From: Prorocentrum cordatum
Lineage: Eukaryota; Sar; Dinophyceae; Prorocentrales; Prorocentraceae
DNA length: 64,000 nt
Assembly: GCA_963575745.1 (NCBI GenBank)
Contig: CAUYUJ010000664.1
Location: forward strand, 46,885 to 110,884
Direction: 5' to 3'
Shown here: positions 1 through 11,417 of the stretch, piece after piece
How positions within the stretch are numbered: the stretch's first letter is position 1
Layout: each line of letters starts with the position of its first letter
Notes under the pieces: generated by a model
The model's database searches: none
Told to the model about the DNA's origin: nothing
The model's input: only the letters and a program-made list of their open reading frames with translations
Translations under genes and position numbers: made by a program

Positions 1-235
1 ATTTGGCCGGTGTCTTGCCCGAGGTTCCGTCAGACGGAGCTCGCGACTCTGGTGATTGGCCTACAAAGACTGGGTTGCCGTCGAGGAGCGACTTACCCCG
101 CTCGCGCTTGCCACCGTTTTTCCCGCCACCCTTGCCTTTGCCCTTGCCCTGCGTGTGGTCAGCTGCAGGAAGGCTGGACAGACGTGGCAGAGAATGCGAG
201 CTGCTGGCACCCCAATGTTGACCGCACTGCCAGCT
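1..235 (-). CDS. GK-rich coding fragment, partial at window edge
   Basis: An open frame on the minus strand starts after a TGA at 236-238 and runs off the left edge. It has no internal ATG, so it reads as an internal exon or a fragment. The translation contains CGQHWGASSS, then LPAADHTQ, then an alternating Gly-Lys tract (QGKGKGKGGGKNGGK) and a Ser/Pro-rich end (GQSPESRAPSDGTSGK). Such GK-rich tracts are typical of disordered, probably nucleic-acid-binding, tails in dinoflagellate proteins, and a similar tract (ERPSKGKGKSKD) ends the chain at 8.8-9.2 kb. No catalytic domain is visible. That this is real coding sequence is inferred from composition and from the diverged copy next to it. Confidence 0.4.
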
Positions 236-280
236 TCAGTTGAATGTCAAATTGACTGAAACTCTACAGACCAATTACGT

Positions 281-499
281 TCAAGCTCTCGCTGAAGTGT
301 CCAGGTATGCCGTCGGGGGGGGGGGGGGGCACCGCCGTGGGCACAGGGCCTGGCAACAATGGCCAGGCAGGGCCTTTGCCTTGCCCCGCTTGCCACCACC
401 CTTGGCCTTGCCCTTCCCATCGGGCTGGCCCCCCAGTGCTGACGGTAGAGGGAAACAGTTACTGAACACTCCCCCTCCCCCCAAACTCAATGTTGGCAC
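281..499 (-). pseudogene. Diverged duplicate of the GK-rich fragment
   Basis: The minus strand repeats the pattern seen at the left edge. The DNA reading CAGCACTGGGGGGCCAGC matches the part of the first copy that encodes QHWGAS, followed by GKGKAKGGGKRGKAKA in another frame. About 60 bp present in the first copy between these two parts is missing here, and the frames do not agree. A run of 13 or so G residues at about 317-329 breaks any frame downstream. Best read as a decayed tandem duplicate of the same exon. Confidence 0.3.
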
Positions 500-3039
500 G
501 CGCGGGAGAGACTGCGGTCGAAGTGCATCTCATCAGGCCCACCGCCAACTTTGAACATTGGGGGGAGGGGAAAGCGTCGACGGATGAATGTTGCATGTGA
601 TTGCTAATTTGTTCCGAGGCCTGTGATCTCCATGGGGACCCGTGGTGATGAAGCAGCCGATTCTCTGCTTTCAAGGCACGCAACACCAATCGATCTTCGG
701 CTCGCCTGGCCCGCTGTCTTCTGTGCTGAGACGCAGAAAGACCTGAAAAGACTGGGAACTCTGGAGATGAAAATGAAATCGTGGCCACACGAATCAAAGA
801 AAATGACAACACTTAGGGTCAGCGCCCAATGCGGTCTGTTCGGTATCGGGTCAGGTAGGCCGCTAGAGCCCAAACCATCCTCCTCCTCCTCCTCCTCCTC
901 CTCCTCCTCCTCCTCCTCCTCCGCACCCCGCCAAACACTGAAGGAACTAGCGTTCGTGGGGTGCTAAAGCAAGCCTATCAAAGAGTATTCCCTCTTCGTT
1001 TTGACTTTGCGTTTTATTTGGCGCCCCCACGCCGAGCATCAAGCAAGCAATTAAGGGTGGCAGCGTTCGACGGCGAGATTCAAGCGCTGCGCTGCAGGTC
1101 TAGCGTTCGGCCCTGAGCACCCCCAAACCAGAACACCATGGGCACCGAGACCCTGACAATAGCCACCCCCGCCTACCTCCCCCGTCCCCCCCCTCTCCCC
1201 TCGGCCCCCCGTCCACGCGTCCCGAAAAGACACACGCAGGCGCGCCTTGGCAACCTCGGCGTGCGGGCGCCACGTTCGGGCCCCGCGGCGCCACAGAGGT
1301 CCCTGGGGTGGCTTTGGGAGCTCTGGGGCCCGCGTCGGAGGAGGGCGTTGACGCGGTGGCGCTTAGGGGGACCAAACCATGCCGGACGCCTGGCGCCGCG
1401 GGGCGCGCATGCCCGCGTCGCTGTACGATTTGGCCCTCCAAGGCCGTCCCGCCTGGCCCACGGGGAGGCCGGCCGAGCGTCTCCCATTTCGCAAGGGGTA
1501 GGCGGGTTGGCGGGGTGGCGTGCTGGGTTGGTTGTGCCTCTTGGCGGGGGCTCGGACTGTTGATTTCGATTAGTCCACGTGCTCCATGCTCCCGTCCCCG
1601 TCGCACTCACAAGCATCCCCCTTTCCTGACACTTGCCGTTTCCTCCTCATTCGCATGGTAAGCGGCATCATCACCACCATCAGCACCCGTGCCCGCTGAC
1701 CACACTCCGGCAGGCGGCTCCAGCCTCGTGTCCAGCATGCTGGCAGCCACTTTTGATCGCACGGAGAGGGGGGACGCGCGCCAAACCAGCGGCGGGGAGG
1801 AGTGCGCGCGCCACACGCGCCACGGGCCTCTTTTCCCGGCGGGAGGGCGACGGATCAAGGCGGGTCCAACGAGGAAGAGCGGCACTGGGACGGCGACAGG
1901 AGAAAGAAAGGAGAGGGGGAGGATGGGAGAAGGGAGAGGGGAGAGAGAGAGAGAGAGAGAAAAAAAAAAAAAAAAAAAAAAAAAACTCTTCCTGCGCCCT
2001 CCTCCTCCTCCTCCTCCTCCTCCTCCTCCTCCTGCCCTCCTCCTCCTCCTCCTACATCCCCTCCCCCTCCGCATCCTCATTCCGCTCCGCCAGGGGGGCG
2101 GAGAAGCGAAGGAAGCGGGAGAGGGGAAACGGGAGGGAAAAGGGCGGAGGGGGGGGCAGGCAGGGGAGGACAAAGAGGGGGGGGAGGGAGGGGGGAGAGG
2201 GACAGGGGACGGGGGGCAGGGGAAGGGCGAGGGCGGGGCCAAGGCATCGGGGGCGGGGAGGAGGAGGAGGAGGAGGAGGAGGAGGAGGAGGAGGAGGAGG
2301 AGGAGGAGGAGGAGGAGCAGGGGCGCAGAAAGAGAGAGACGGGGCGGAGTGGAACAGGGCAGGGAGGGGCGAAAAATATAACGGTGCCCCGACTTCGGCG
2401 CGACGGCTGGTGCGCAAAGCACTTCGCAAAATTGCGCGCGCGCGTTGGACATTGCATGGCGCTTGGGGGAACTGATCGGGTCGACTGCGTTCGCGGTCAA
2501 AAGAGCTGATCTGCCAAAAATTGCCTGACTCTCTGCTCCAGGCCAGAGGTGACAACAGGGGGGAGGAAGCAGGGACGGGGTGTCGGGCTTGAAGGGGGAA
2601 TGTTCATCAGAAATGTTGGACGAACTCTGACGCTTATATGCCATCCACTCCATTCGCTGGAAAGATATTCTTCAACAAAGACCGGAAATCACCGCACAGA
2701 GTCTTCGTCCGCACACCCCTCGTCACTCCCGCCATCAGCGTTGCCGCCATCATCATTCATCATGTAGACCTTGGCGGCCTCCATGCGTTTACCGTTGAAG
2801 ATACGAGCCGCTGCAGAAACTGCAGCGTCACGCTGCACACTGCAACTGTTTGTTTTATGATACTGGGGACGACTACGTAGGTTGATATTTCGCGGCGGGG
2901 ACAATTCAGTGCGGTTGAGTTCAGCCCGCGTGCCATCTCCAGCGGAGCGGCCCCTGAAGCGCAGGCGGGACACTGGAAAACGGCAAGAAGTGAAAAGGCG
3001 AGGGAGGGCCTGAGGTAACGCCAGAGGGAGGAGGAGGAG
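500..3039. other. No gene seen; low-complexity DNA
   Basis: Holds a (TCC)n microsatellite at about 877-921, a GA then poly(A) tract at about 1940-1985, (CTC)n at about 2000-2052 and (GGA)n at about 2258-2316. Long apparent ORFs here translate to poly-Ser, poly-Arg, poly-Pro or poly-Glu and are artefacts of the repeats. The part at 1050-1600 is very GC-rich, with open frames on both strands, which is a composition effect. Confidence 0.6.
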
Positions 3040-3230
3040 GATGAGGAGAAGAAGGAGGACCAGCGTAAACCGAAGACTCATCAACGATCTTGCAATGCAC
3101 CATCCCTCCAAGTTCCCCCTTCATAAGACCCTACAAGGATTCATTTTCACTGAGGGAAGTGCCCCGTCGGAAAACAACAGTTTGAAAATCCTGAACTGCG
3201 CCTGAACACCATTCCTTGGACTTTAACGCC
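3040..3230 (-). repeat. Dispersed repeat, copy A (partner at 58.5 kb)
   Basis: Read on the minus strand, this stretch carries the ordered blocks CAGTTCAGGATTTTCAAAC, GGGGCACTTCC, CTTGTAGGG, AACTTGGAGGGA, ATTGCAA, then a CCTCCT-type tract. The same blocks in the same order and similar spacing occur on the plus strand at about 58518-58700. The two copies are diverged but clearly related. Just upstream (about 3200-3360) a degenerate repeat of roughly 70-90 bp is also present (units containing GGACTT.AACnCC.CGAAT). Confidence 0.6.
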
Positions 3231-3416
3231 ACGAATCACCGTTATTGTTGCGTCTTGACGTTCCTGAATCGCGCCAAAACACCCTTCCTGGGACTTCAAC
3301 ACCTCGAATCCGCATAACCGTTGCGCCATGACATTCCGACATCGTGCCACACCACAATCTGGAACTTGAACCATGATAATACTTGAAACTACTGCAAACT
3401 CGTAATACGAATGTGT

Positions 3417-3535
3417 GCGGCGCTTAGGCGAGGGCCACATTTTGAAAAGGAGCCGCCCTCCGCCCGTAAAACTCCTTTACTTGTTTAGAAATGGATGGGC
3501 GCGGCGCTACGGCGAGAGCCACATGTTGAAAGCGG
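3417..3535 (-). repeat. GTGGCTCTCGCC-type repeat, two units
   Basis: Two units, about 85 bp apart, contain the core GGCGAGAGCCACATNTTGAAA (RC: TTTCAANATGTGGCTCTCGCC) next to GCGCGGCGCTA. The same core recurs on the plus strand at about 59803 and 60029, and in weaker form at 5563-5760 and 60120-60350. No coding capacity is evident. Confidence 0.5.
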
Positions 3536-3659
3536 GCCACCCTCCATCAGTAGTCTCTTGCAAATTCTAAGCATCGGGGTTATAAATCATAAGGGAACCT
3601 CAAGAAAAACGCCCAACCAACCCTACCGACACGCCTCATCGTGCGACAGGAGTACTTAG

Positions 3660-3840
3660 TTGTACGGAAAAGGGATGGAGGAGGAGGAAGAGAGGAGGAG
3701 AAAGAGGAGGAGGAGAAAGAGGAGGAGGAGGAGAACACGATACGATACGAAAGCAAGTGTGGCCGATTGTCTCAGCTCTCTGTCAGGAGGAGCAGGAGGA
3801 GGAGGAGGAGTAGGAGAGCGAGGCTGGAGGGGGGAGGAGG
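3660..3840. repeat. Purine-rich GAG/GGA microsatellite
   Basis: Interrupted (GAG)n/(GGA)n with a non-repeat island at about 3735-3785. All apparent ORFs over it are low-complexity Glu/Arg or Ser/Leu strings. Confidence 0.7.
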
Positions 3841-4340
3841 AGCGGAGGGAGACAAGGAGGAAGCAGGGCGACGGAATGGCGAAGCCAAACAAAGAGAATC
3901 TCGACAACAAAATGTATCACTGACATCAAAAGCACGTGTTTCGTGGCGGGAGCGAAACATCAAATACATCACAAACAGGATCTCCATGAAAAACAAGCGA
4001 CCCACGGGGGCCCTGCGGATACGCACCGCCACTCACACCCAAGAACACTGCGATTGTTGGATGTTCCCAGCATTGGACGGGGACGCCCAATAAAATAAGA
4101 GCTCCAACTGTCTGGTTGGTCATACAGATGTGAAAGCTAAGAGACCTAAGTGGATTGTAGGAATTATTAAAAGGCCAGACCCCACATTTCAGAAAATTCA
4201 CGGGCGCTCCTGGGCGCTCACGGCGTAGTGTCTCGTGGCCTCTGGGGCGCCGATCCCGCCCAGACCGATTCCAACACCCCCCCTGTAGCCTTCCAAGGAT
4301 CGTTGGATCAGGCCCTCGAACTTTCCGCCGCCTCATGGGA

Positions 4341-4706
4341 CTATCCTGGAACTCTCTTGGGCGCCGTTTGGGTCGTCTTGGAGGCTCTGGGGCTGCCATA
4401 GTTTGTTCGCGGTGCGGCAAACGTTGTTGGACCACGGCTTGAAAGCATCCGCCGGTTCCACATCACGCTCTGGCTAACCTTTCCCATTTGAAACAGCGCA
4501 CCTAGAGAATCGGCACCGTCCGCCTGCTTGCCAACGAAACTCACGCAAATCCTGGTGCAACCATGACATACCGAATTGCCACCACCTTGCGAAAACCAGG
4601 TTACTGCACAGTGGTCGCCGCAAGCTGTATCCGCTACATGAGCCAGAGTAGCCCGTTTCGCATAACTGGCTGCTACAGGATACGCAAGGCCCACCCTTCT
4701 GCCCAA
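4341..4706 (-). CDS. Short Cys-containing ORF, doubtful
   Basis: A 121-codon minus-strand frame in otherwise ordinary sequence, not driven by simple repeats. It contains CGDHC and, 15 residues later, CHGCTRIC, a possible metal-binding pair. The string CTRIC also occurs as WCVHCTRIC in the tail of the retroelement-like chain at 9.1 kb, which may be chance or a decayed relative. No recognised domain, no leader relic and no clear start; it could be spurious. Confidence 0.2.
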   Translation of the reverse strand: MGRRVGLAYPVAASYAKRATLAHVADTACGDHCAVTWFSQGGGNSVCHGCTRICVSFVGKQADGADSLGALFQMGKVSQSVMWNRRMLSSRGPTTFAAPRTNYGSPRASKTTQTAPKRVPG

Positions 4707-5544
4707 ATCAACTCGGGGGACATAGAAAGATTATGGAGCTACCCTGCGATGCCATCGGGATCGGCTGGAAATGGCTGAATTCCGAGGGCAAGCGTAGCTA
4801 TGCTTGTTCATTGGTGCGGGATTGAGGCCACAACTGTGTGGCTCGTGCTGCTCGTACCCCACTAAGGTGCCTCTCAAGAAGGGGGGTGGCGGCGCTCGGG
4901 TTGCATGTTAGCAAGGTCACCTCCTCAGTAGGCAGGGCGTCCTGGCACGCGGCCCCTCGTGATGTGTGAAACCAGTGCTTTCAAACTGCATTTGAAAGCA
5001 GGGCGTTGAAAGAAGTGCTGTCGTACCAGAGACCAATGCGGAAGTGTAATCAACCTTCGCCTCGAGCCACGCAGAAGAAGAGTGGCAAGCACGATATCGC
5101 GCCTGCTGTAAGACCAACTCTGGTATCGTTTGTCGTGTGTATGCGTGCGAATATCCGCAAGCGCCCGAGGTCTGGAAAGCCTCTGCATGCGTCTCCAGCC
5201 GTTCTGAGGTCACATAGATTTAATATATGGCGTCGGCTCAACATCAAACGGCTAGCTGGAATAACCCAGTGGCAATTGCCATCGGCTCTCTCGTGTTACT
5301 TGATCCATAGTTTGCCAATGTAGCCGCATGCGTTACCTAGCCGCATGTACCCCTTGAGCCGCATGCATTACTTTAGTCGCATCTCCATCCTGCTCCTCTT
5401 CGTACTCCTCATCCTCTATCCTTCGTGCTTATGAATAACTCCCCCCTGTCGCACCCCCAGACGCGTCGGTAGGGCGGCCAGGCCTTTCACATCAGACGCC
5501 CCCCCCCGCTAATGATCCTGGAGCTTGAAATCTGCAACAGCTTC
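4707..5544. other. No gene seen; short TAGCCGCAT repeats
   Basis: Mostly unique sequence without a convincing frame. At about 5320-5385 there are four imperfect copies of TAGCCGCATG spaced by 10-20 bp. Confidence 0.5.
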
Positions 5545-5790
5545 ACGGAGGGCTGGTCGTTGTCCAAACGTGGCTCCCGCATTAGCGTCGCACACACTCG
5601 TCTGAAAACGTTCCGACTTTACGACAGTTTCACGGGTGCAATTCGGCTGGTTTTCAACAGAAATATACTCCCGCCTTAGCGTCGCGCACATGTGTCGTAA
5701 AGGTGTGCAACAGTTTCAAGGATGAAGGGATGAAGGCCGGTTCTTTTTCAGAATATGACTGTCGCCTTGGCGCCGTGCACATTCGTTCTG
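5545..5790 (+). repeat. Degenerate GTGGCTC-TAGCG repeat units
   Basis: Three units about 100 bp apart (cores near 5563, 5663 and 5755) contain variants of GTGGCTCCCGCATTAGCGTCGC followed by a CGTCTGAAA or similar block. They are related in pattern to the units at 3417-3535 and 59.8-60.4 kb. Confidence 0.4.
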
Positions 5791-5889
5791 AATGTCCCAC
5801 CAGCCATCTGGGCGTGGGTGGTTTAACGAATACTGTCTTCTCTCTCCCAAAAATCCTTCTTCCCCTACCCACTTCCCTGGGCCTGGGAG

Positions 5890-6780
5890 GGGGGGTGCGC
5901 GACCCATTGGAGGGCACACGATGGCCCAAGATGGCTCCAGGAGGGCCTCAGAAAGCCCAAGACGGCCTCTAAGATAGCCCAAGATAGCCGAACATGGTTC
6001 AAAACAGCCTCCGACATAACTCTAAGAGGCCCCAAGACAGGCCCAAGACGGTTCCAGGTGACCCTCCAGCCTTCCTAAGCACCCTCCAAAGAGGCCAAGA
6101 TCCTTCGAAACCATCGGGAACCTTCTCGCGTTTTCGCTTCCGATCTGCTTCTGAGGCCTCAAGATGGCCCCAAGACGGCCCAAAAGAGCCCCAGGAGGGG
6201 CCCAATAAGGCCCCGGGAGCGCCCAAGTGCGCTCCAGGAGCGGCCCAAGAGGGCCCAAAGGTGAAATGTTTGAGCCTCCGAGGGGGGGGAACCTGAATTC
6301 AGGAACCCTCCTCTTTCTGAGCAATGGCGCCCAAGAGGCCTCTCATACCCCTCCAGTGAGCCCCAAGAGCGCTCCAAGGGGCCCCACGGGGGCCCTTAGG
6401 GAACCCGCAAGATGGCCTGAGGCATCCTTCAAGAACCTCTCACAACAACATATATCCAAAACCCGACTTCTCGTCCTCCATGTCATCGTTCGTTCCTTCC
6501 CTCCTCCTTTCCTGCATCCTCCTCCTCCTCTTCCTCCTCCTCCTCCTCCTTCTCTATGTGTCCTCCTTCTCCTCCTCACCTTTCTCCTCATCCTTTTACC
6601 GCCAAGACGGTCTCAGGAGGACGAATACGGGCCAAGACACCCCAAGACAGACCTTCAAGAGGCCTCAAGACAACCTCAAGATGGTCCAAGATAGCTAAGC
6701 ATGGCTCAGGATAGCCTCCGACAGCCTCCAGCCGAACATGGCTCAAGATAGCTTCCAAGAGGCCTCAAGAAAGCGTCCGA
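5890..6780. repeat. Degenerate CCCAAGAnGGC minisatellite
   Basis: Many imperfect short units of the type GCCCAAGAnGGC(C)TCnAGAG occur at roughly 10-25 bp steps, interrupted by a (CTC)n block at about 6510-6590. ORFs crossing it (Pro/Gln/Ala/Gly-rich) reflect the repeat. No gene is called. Confidence 0.6.
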
Positions 6781-8038
6781 TCGTTCGTGGATGGGCTGGT
6801 GGGGATACTTTTCCGTCGCAGCCGCAAGCGAAGGCGCAGGCGGCGTGAGAGGTCAACCCGGGCTACGGGCAAAGCCTAATTGCCCATTTAACGCATTCAT
6901 GGCTGCCGAGACTGCCGCCGAGGGAGGCTCAGGGGCGCCGCTGGCGGGGATACTTTTCATCGCGACCGTAGCGGCACATCGCTCGGCGTCAAGTCAGACT
7001 GGTCGGGATCTTCTTTTTGGTCAGCGGCGTCATGAAGCGGGTCAAAAGGCGTCCAAACTCTAGCCGGGCCACGACTAGGCACCAGAAAAGCGGAAAGCGG
7101 AAAAGCAAGACAGGCGCAGAGAGGGGCCAGTGAAGCGAGCGCGCGGGCTGCGACTCAGAACTGCACCAGGAGCGGCACGCCCAACCCGTTGGCGTGGAAA
7201 TCCCGGCAGTGACCATCAAGTAGGCGCAGCCAAAATTGCACGGCGGCGCAACCGTCAACACGCAGAGGTCGATCACCCATTGCGAGTCGGCAAATGGCCC
7301 GACGAAACAGGTCCGACAAGCACTTCAGGGCGACATCCGTGCCGTGGGTGAAGCGACAGCACCGCGTCGGCGCCGGAGTGAAAAAAAGGGCAGCCTCGTC
7401 ACAAACAGGACTGCAAACGACAGATCTTCTGGCATGTACACCCGGTGGCACAGGTCGAAAGCGAAGCCCATGTAGGAGAAAGCGGCCGACGGGCGCACAG
7501 AGCCACACATGGCGAAATCCTTGCACTGAAGGGGGCGGCACCGTAGCAAGCCCCCACGGAACCCAAGCGGTCACCAGTGGAGGCCGACCCCAAGCAGGAG
7601 CAGGCCAGGGACCACCTGGCCGCCAATCCCCGGCGTGGTCACGCATCGAATTCGAAGCGAGACTCACGGAACCCTCCCAGTCGCCAGCGGAGGCCGACAC
7701 CAGACCGGAGCAGGTCAGGGGCCACCTGACCGTCCGTTCCCAACGTGAACCATGCATGGAATTCAGGCTGTCAGAGCACCAACGGACAGCAGTATTGGCG
7801 GCAATCTCAGCCGCGTGGGATAACACCCGGCGAAACGAAGGAGATGAGGGGAAGTGCGCGCCAGGGACGGTAGCAACCCGCTGCGGCAGCTAACCGCTGC
7901 GGCAGTAGGAAGCAGGAGACACGAACATCGGAGCCCACTGAACCCTTCTGGCCATCGGCAGGGGGGGGGGGCGCCAGCTGAAGGCAGCCAGTAGGCACAG
8001 CCCACCCAGTCCCGATTAATACATGATCCCAGCGACGC

Positions 8039-8040
<2 letters not shown>
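6781..8040. other. No clear gene; two-copy tandem repeat
   Basis: Open frames exist on both strands but no domain is recognisable. At about 7560-7640 and 7672-7750 a unit of about 110 bp is duplicated (TCnCCAGnGGAGGCCGAC, GGAGCAGGnCAGGG, CACCTG, ATGGAATTC). At 7886-7900 stands GCAGCTAACCGCTGC, the first copy of a motif discussed in the findings. This may be the 3-prime flank of the minus-strand chain that ends at 8.8 kb. Confidence 0.4.

Positions 8041-8095
<55 letters not shown>
8041..8095. repeat. (GA)27 microsatellite
   Basis: Uninterrupted GA dinucleotide repeat of 55 bp, flanked at 8100 and 8218 by two copies of the CTAAC motif. Confidence 0.95.
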
Positions 8096-8098
<3 letters not shown>

Positions 8099-8789
8099 TC
8101 TAACCGCCGAGGCAAGAAGAGAAGGAGGAGGAGGCACCAAAACCCGGCGTTCACTGACGCGCACGCCAGGCGTTCGGCACCGAATACAAGATCAGAGTGA
8201 CGCAGGGGGGATAGTCAGCTAACAGCTGATGCAAAAGGAGAAGAAGGAGGAGAGCTCACCATAACCCTGTGTACACTGACGCGCACGCCAAGCGCTCGGC
8301 ATTGAAGCTTCCCTCAGTAAACCCGCCACGCGCACCAGTTTGCCATTGCTCTTCACACGAAGTCCCGGGAAAAGCTGGGCTCTTTCGGCCGCGAAGTAGC
8401 GCGCAGTCACGGATGATGAAGTCCCACGCTGAGCTAGCAAACCATCCCATATGCGCCAGCGGGGGTAGGCAATGCATGCATGTGCGCAGCCACGCGCTAG
8501 TTACTGCAAGAGCCCTCAGAGGAGGCGCAGTCGATGAAGCATTCCGGCCGCTATTCGATGGGGCGCTTCGCAGGGACAGTCACGGTGGGCTGCCAGTCCG
8601 ACGCCAGCTGCCAGCATTGAGCCGCAGCGACTGCGAAGGAAGCAACATGGAAGGGAGAGCAGGGGAACGCGGCTAACCGCCGCAAGCACACGAAAGCGAG
8701 TTAGCAGCGTAGTCGCCTGGCGCACCGCGTACCCGGTGCAATGACAGAGCCGTATCTCGTCGAAACTGGGCGATGCCCCACGCCCACTA

Positions 8790-9389
8790 TTACTGACGAT
8801 ACAGTTTCTCGTGCCATAAATTCCATGGGCTCTCGTTTACTCGGTTCCTGTTCCCAGCCTTGTCCAATGAATCGGGTCCGTCCTTCGACTTGCCTTTCCC
8901 CTTGCTCGGGCGCTCTCCCGCTGCGTGGGACCTGGAGGCGGCGGCCCCGCTGCTGCTGGCAGCTCCTGAGCTGGAGTCGTTATTGATAGCCGGGAGCCTG
9001 TCCGTTGGGCTGCGAAAGCAGGCGTTGGTGCGCAGGACATGGTCGGCGCGGTACACGTCGCAGTTTGCAAACCCCCAGGCGATGAGGAAGACCCAGCAGC
9101 TTGGCGGCTGCGGTGCCGGGTCAAGAGTCGGCCGGGCTTTAGTGAGGCAGATTCTGGTACAGTGTACACACCACAGGTCACTCAACATGCTGCCTAGCTC
9201 TTACTGCATCCTGAGGATGAAAGCGCTGTCGGACTCGCAGGAGTGTTGTGACTTGATCGTGCGTACTGGTGCCTTGAATACCTTGGACCCGTCGCTCTTC
9301 TTGGGCTCGTTGGTGGGCAGTGGGTTCTTGAAGAAGGGTACCCATATGACCTGTCGTAACTTCACTGGTCCCTGTATCCGCGCGAGCAA
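8790..9389 (-). pseudogene. C-terminal segment of retroelement-like chain, Cys motif and GK tail
   Basis: Two open pieces (9389-9201 and 9188-8790) follow each other. The first is basic (NPLPTNEPKKSDGSKVF, FILRMQ). The second begins SMLSDLWCVHCTRIC, a C-x2-C-x3-C pattern, and continues through a Ser/Ala-rich spacer to a GK-rich basic end (ERPSKGKGKSKDGPDS) before stopping at 8790. This looks like the natural C-terminus of the minus-strand coding chain above it. No enzymatic motif is visible. A repeat of the GK-rich type sits at the left window edge. Confidence 0.4.
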
Positions 9390-9466
9390 CCAGTCCTGTC
9401 GTCAGCCTTGTGCTGAGTTGGACCGCCCCGTTGTCCTCGTCTGCCGCTCTGTTCCCAGCCTCGCAC

Positions 9467-9826
9467 CTACCCTTCCGGAAGAGCCCAGTGCGGTGCATCT
9501 TGCTTCCTCGGCAACGGGGGTCTGTCGTCCGTGACGTTGGATGTTTCGTCGTCAGCAGTCTCGGCGTTGTGACCGTCGCCTGTAGCTGGGCTTTCTTCAG
9601 GCTCGTCTGCTACGTCCGCTTCAGATTCACCGCCCACCTCGTCCGGGTCGTAGTCCAGGTCGCCCTCGCGAGGGTCCCTGTGTTCATCTGTGGCGGCAGC
9701 AGGCTCGCTGTCTGAGCTTCTTTTGATATTTCTTGTCACTGTTCGTATACCTTCGGGTCGGGACAGTGAGTGGCTTGTCGCTCGGGTCCGTGCCAGGGTG
9801 AGCAGGAAATTACTGCCCCCCGACAA
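9467..9826 (-). pseudogene. Acidic linker segment of retroelement-like chain
   Basis: This open frame is strongly acidic and disordered-looking (DLDYDPDEVGGESEADVADE, ETADDETSNVTDD). It overlaps the end of the preceding frame-0 segment by a few codons in a different frame, so an indel or intron lies near 9810-9826. Composition suggests a flexible linker between the Cys-rich part and the basic tail. No domain recognised. Confidence 0.4.
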
Positions 9827-11417
9827 AAGCGTTCATGACTACGCTGATCGAGGGGCCCAGCCTCTTCTCCTCGTCGCGTGCCCGTTGAGAGCCAGGATCC
9901 CCCCAGGAAACAAAGACTTCCTTGGCGTTATCAGCCAACGTGGCCATTCGCTCCTGAAGTTCCTGAAAAGACACGTTGACTGGTGCAGTGGTACGGTTTG
10001 GGGCGATTCGCCGAGATCCTATCCCGCGCGGGAGCATGCATCTGTCCAGCGTTCCCAAGCTAACGATGTCCAGACGCATTGCATGGCCAGGGGCGTCCTC
10101 GATGTCAAGTCTGACCAGCCAGTAAGCAAGTTCGTCTGTGCTGTGGACCCTCGGGCCTGTGTCCCCGTCGAGGGTTTCGCTAACGTGTGCCACCCACAGC
10201 TTCTGTAGCCGCTCGTCCTTCCCGATGAGGTGTTGCACGACCAATCCAACGGCCCATCTCTTACCATCCAATTCCGTGCCTGGCACCAACCCGTCGGTGG
10301 CGAGTCCCGTCGGAGGGAACGCCCAGGCCAGTGTGGAGCAGGCCAGAAGGGCGAGCCAGTTGACGTCCAACCCTTGGTCTGGCACCTCGTACTGGTTCGC
10401 AAGCACGCAGAAGATGTCGTTGGCAACTGCGTTGATACGTCTGAGGCACAGGTACATTTGAACTGGGGTGTGTCCCTGTGTGCCGCTGTTGTCGTCAGTC
10501 CATGCCTGGAAGAAAAGGCCGAGCCCCGTGTTGACCACGTCTGGCAGTTGCGGAATCTTGATGTCCGGAAGCCTTTCCTTGATTGCGTCAACTCGTTCTG
10601 GATTGGGTGTGGGTTGTGGCGACGTCTCAGATCGTGACCGGCACACATCGTCGTCGTCGCCGCGTGGTACCTGCGCTGTTTCTTTGCCAAAAGCTAGGGC
10701 GTGGCCCCCCGCGTCCTCTTATCCCTTCTTGGATGTCCCTGCTGCGGGGGATGCTGGATACATCAATGGCGCGTCACGCGCAAGGATGCGGTTGATGACG
10801 GATGGAGCAGCGTCAAAGATGCGAGCGAGACAGTTCCCGCAGCACCACCCAGCGTTTCATTCGCCATTCGTCCAGCAGTCGATCCAGTTGCCCCAGGGAG
10901 GTAGGTTGCACTGCTGGGCGTCCGCCCTGCCAGGAGCCGGTCGCCAGACGAAGCACTCGACCGCTGGCTGCCCGTGTTTCCAAGTGCACAGCAGCTTGGG
11001 CTCTGGGCAGCCGTCGCAGGTTGCACTGTAGACCCCGGACCTGAGTCCATCTGTGCCGAAGCGGTCGTCGTCGGGTCGTGTCGGGGCTTTTGGCGCGCCT
11101 GTCACCCTGGGGTCGTTGGTCGAGTCAGGTGTGAGAAGGAGGTCGCGTAGCAGGCAATCGGCGGTTGGGTTGGCGACTTTGGCAAGCCCGGTCGGGAGGT
11201 GCACAGGCGGCATCAAACTGAAGGCTGCGGTCCCGCTGGGCATGCTATTCCAAATGTTGGCCAGCTTTTCGCGCATCGAGTCGCCTGCGGGCGCATCAGC
11301 ACCTTGCTTCTCGAGGCTGTCCACCCAGCCCAGCGCACAGCCAACGGCAGTTGAGTCCCTCGTGCCATCCTGCAAACCTTGCCGTAGCCAGACGTTGACG
11401 CACATCGTTGTCCTCAC
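9810..11417 (-). pseudogene. Cys-rich plus alpha-rich segment, one frame with nonsense codons
   Basis: A single minus-strand frame stays open from 11417 to 9810, with stops at 10857 (TGA) and shortly after it near 10720 (TAA). The first half has paired cysteines (TCDGCPEPKLLC, CNLPPWGNWIDC, then NAGWCCGNCLARIF), suggesting zinc binding. The second half is a normal-looking globular stretch (DIKIPQLPDVVNTGLGLFFQ, TDELAYWLVRLDIEDAPGHA, LQERMATLADNAKEVF). I do not recognise a family. It sits 1.4 kb after the helicase in the same orientation. It could be the C-terminal part of the same polyprotein, or a separate gene. Confidence 0.4.

Noticed and set aside
1607-2653. 348-codon minus-strand ORF and its plus-strand counterparts
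   Set aside because: Driven by (GGA)n/(CTC)n and poly(A) tracts; poly-Leu, poly-Phe and poly-Gly translations.
6700-6760. ATGGCTCAAGATAG repeats as leader relics
   Set aside because: Explained by the local CCCAAGAnGGC minisatellite; the upstream leader bases are absent.
8860-9534. 224-codon plus-strand ORF
   Set aside because: Antisense shadow of the acidic and Cys/GK-tail segments on the minus strand.
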